Of a stretch of 35,406 bases of DNA, positions 34,171 through 35,406 are shown one piece after another. This stretch comes from Bacteroidales bacterium (lineage in GTDB: Bacteria; Bacteroidota; Bacteroidia; Bacteroidales; VadinHA17), in NCBI GenBank assembly GCA_012514255.1, contig JAAZAP010000103.1, forward strand, positions 1 through 35,406, in the 5' to 3' direction. The number at the start of each line of letters is the position of its first letter. The stretch's first letter is position 1. The position numbers and the translations under genes were made by a program. The notes beneath the pieces were generated by a model that ran no database searches, was not told the DNA's origin, and worked only from the letters and a program-made list of their open reading frames with translations.

Positions 34171-34865
34171 TTTTTGGCAGTTTTAAGGTTCATGACGAAA
34201 CCGACATTTATATTCGCGTGGCTCATTGGCTGGGAGAAATTGCCATCCGGTCCTGTCTCATCAATGAATGCAGATGAGATGCCATTCAGGCTGCCTTTAA
34301 GTGTCAAACCGTATTGTTCACTCAACCAGTAGTTTATCTTCAGTCACACACTTGCTGCCGCGCCTCCGCTACCAGCATTTCTCTCCACACTGTTTATGAC
34401 TCCAAGCTCCGGGTTTGTCACGAGCAGGTTGGGGTGTACGGTCATGGCGTATCCCAGGTGGAACAGAAGCATCACCTCGGTATTGCTGAACTCCGGGGTT
34501 TTGAGAGTGAAGCCGACGAGTGCCTTGATCACCTGATAGTTACCCACGGAGACCTCATTAACGCCGTAACCGTTAAGCGTCCGGTCATATTCAGACAGGT
34601 ATGCCTTTTCATTGAAGAAAAAACTGGCATAGCCGAGCGATGAGGAGAAGCCGAATACCTTGCCGTAATAGAGGTATTCCGCCTCGAGGTTCGGGCCCGG
34701 GGCAGCGAATCCTGCATCCCAGGTGAATGTTTTGAGCGCAAACTCACCAAGCGGCACCGAGACACCGGTATGGACGCCAATGACTGATTTCCTGACTTTT
34801 TGCTGTGCATGACCGGTTGCGGTCACCAGGACCAGCAAAGCCATGATGGCGAAGGTTTTTTTCAT
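34167..34865 (-). pseudogene. Outer-membrane beta-barrel protein interrupted by one in-frame TGA
   Basis: From the ATG at 34865 the frame encodes a signal peptide (MKKTFAIMALLVLVTATGHA) and an outer-membrane beta-barrel-like protein (SVIGVHTGVSVPLGEF, FSSSLGYASFFFNEKAYLSE). A TGA occurs at 34344-34346 after about 173 residues. The same frame then continues without interruption for 58 more codons (INYWLSEQYGLTLKGSL, then HANINVGFVMNLKTAKK) to a TGA overlapping the PD40 start. The second part has the alternating pattern and aromatic-rich ends of beta-barrel strands, so it was once one protein of about 232 residues. This is a single nonsense mutation, a sequencing error or, much less likely, readthrough. 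Confidence 0.75.
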
Positions 34866-35002
34866 TTCAATAAGGTTAGACAGGCCGGGGAAGGTGCCCC
34901 GTTCCGGCATCAATGAACAAAAACTGAGCCATCCGGCATCAAATTCAAAGCTAATTTTTACCGGTTTTACCGGGGCGAGATGATCACGCCGGAGGGAGAG
35001 AA

Positions 35003-35406
35003 TCAGAGTGGTTTGTATGTCCGGGCCAGGCGGCCTACCCCGAGGCGTTCAGAGTTGATAATTATATCATATATGAATATCCCCTCCCGGATGCTACTGA
35101 AATCGAGCCTGAGGGTATGCTCTCCGGGTTCAACCTGCCGGTCGGCCAGTATGGCGACCAGCGTGCCGGTCACATCATAGAGTCTGACCTCGCACCTGCC
35201 GGCAGTGGAGGCGGTAAACCGGAGGAAGCCTGTTTCTGTCACCGGGTTGGGATAAAAGAGCACTGTGCGGGGCGCTCCGGCAGAGGCTACATATGATAGT
35301 CCTGTCTCAAAGCATCCAAGGTCAGGGGCCGTTCCGGCGAACGGAAGACCTGTATCCACCCCGGCATCAATCAGGTCGCTTCCCGCTGCGAGGTGCATAT
35401 ATTCAA
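35003..35406 (-). CDS. C-terminal end of a T9SS-secreted protein (partial)
   Basis: The frame enters from the right edge, so only the last 133 or so residues are seen. HLAAGSDLIDAGVDTGLPFAG with DLGCFE is the closing coil of a right-handed parallel beta-helix (pectate-lyase/Chondroitinase-B type). The last 80 residues, beginning TVLFYPNPVTETGFLRF and ending GIFIYDIII before a basic tail, form a type A Por-secretion (T9SS) sorting domain. The protein is therefore exported and probably anchored at the cell surface or released. The catalytic type cannot be told from this part. Confidence 0.88.
   Translation of the reverse strand, partial: EYMHLAAGSDLIDAGVDTGLPFAGTAPDLGCFETGLSYVASAGAPRTVLFYPNPVTETGFLRFTASTAGRCEVRLYDVTGTLVAILADRQVEPGEHTLRLDFSSIREGIFIYDIIINSERLGVGRLARTYKPL

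Noticed and set aside
34344..34346. TGA as a selenocysteine codon
   Set aside because: No redox motif surrounds it, no hairpin was evident downstream and outer-membrane barrels do not use selenocysteine; a nonsense mutation or sequencing error is simpler.

Overview
The window looks like a piece of a Bacteroidota chromosome, probably an environmental Bacteroidales/Marinilabiliales-type organism. The signs are a type IX secretion C-terminal sorting tail at the right edge, many lipoproteins, a FISUMP-type lipoprotein relic, a GH127 glycoside hydrolase with LamG and Ig-like modules, a MACPF-MABP lipoprotein, and several promoters of the Bacteroidota form (TTTG or TTG, about 19-20 bases, then TAnnTTTG) in place of clear Shine-Dalgarno sites. 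No rRNA, tRNA, transposase or integrase was seen.

Region 1 (1-10544) reads as a defence island. It opens with the leader-distal end of a CRISPR array. A RecD/Pif1-like SF1 helicase follows, then a WYL-domain regulator facing away from a compact operon. That operon encodes a zinc-ribbon protein, an unrecognised protein, a MIDAS-type von Willebrand A protein, a Cas4-like/DEDD (DUF2779) nuclease and a small zinc-ribbon protein. After a small orphan gene comes a tight pair: a MazG-like NTP pyrophosphohydrolase and a PD-(D/E)XK nuclease fused to a DUF2075/Schlafen-group-3 helicase. A near-perfect 27-bp inverted repeat beside the WYL gene is a good candidate operator. The cassette 2128-7587 is the best candidate here for an undescribed system.

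Region 2 (10545-21800) is a redox gene cluster with an evolutionary scar. A Crp/Fnr regulator precedes an iron-sulfur-flavoprotein-like reductase, an atypical SDR and a stand-alone E2-type acyltransferase. An FNR-like palindrome lies at about -41 of a predicted promoter for the reductase. The block occurs again near 19.3-20.4 kb, but collapsed: the 5' end of the Crp gene is joined in frame to the 3' end of the SDR, followed by an intact second acyltransferase. A KilA-N gene abuts, and appears to have replaced, the 3' end of the first acyltransferase. Gene fragments lie around it: an alpha/beta-hydrolase remnant, two nitroreductase tail relics and a partial NTF2-like gene. Intact neighbours are a methyltransferase, an OsmC protein, a polysaccharide deacetylase lipoprotein and a membrane protein.

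Region 3 (21800-35406) holds cell-envelope and housekeeping genes: the GH127 enzyme, a decayed FISUMP gene fused to echoes of the GH127 3' end, the MACPF lipoprotein with a textbook promoter, a double-SRPBCC protein, two lipoproteins, a SMUG2-like DNA glycosylase, a small membrane protein and a DUF1846 protein. A 48-bp tandem repeat with a hairpin in each unit follows. Then come a PD40 lipoprotein, an outer-membrane beta-barrel gene broken by one in-frame TGA, and the end of a T9SS cargo gene.
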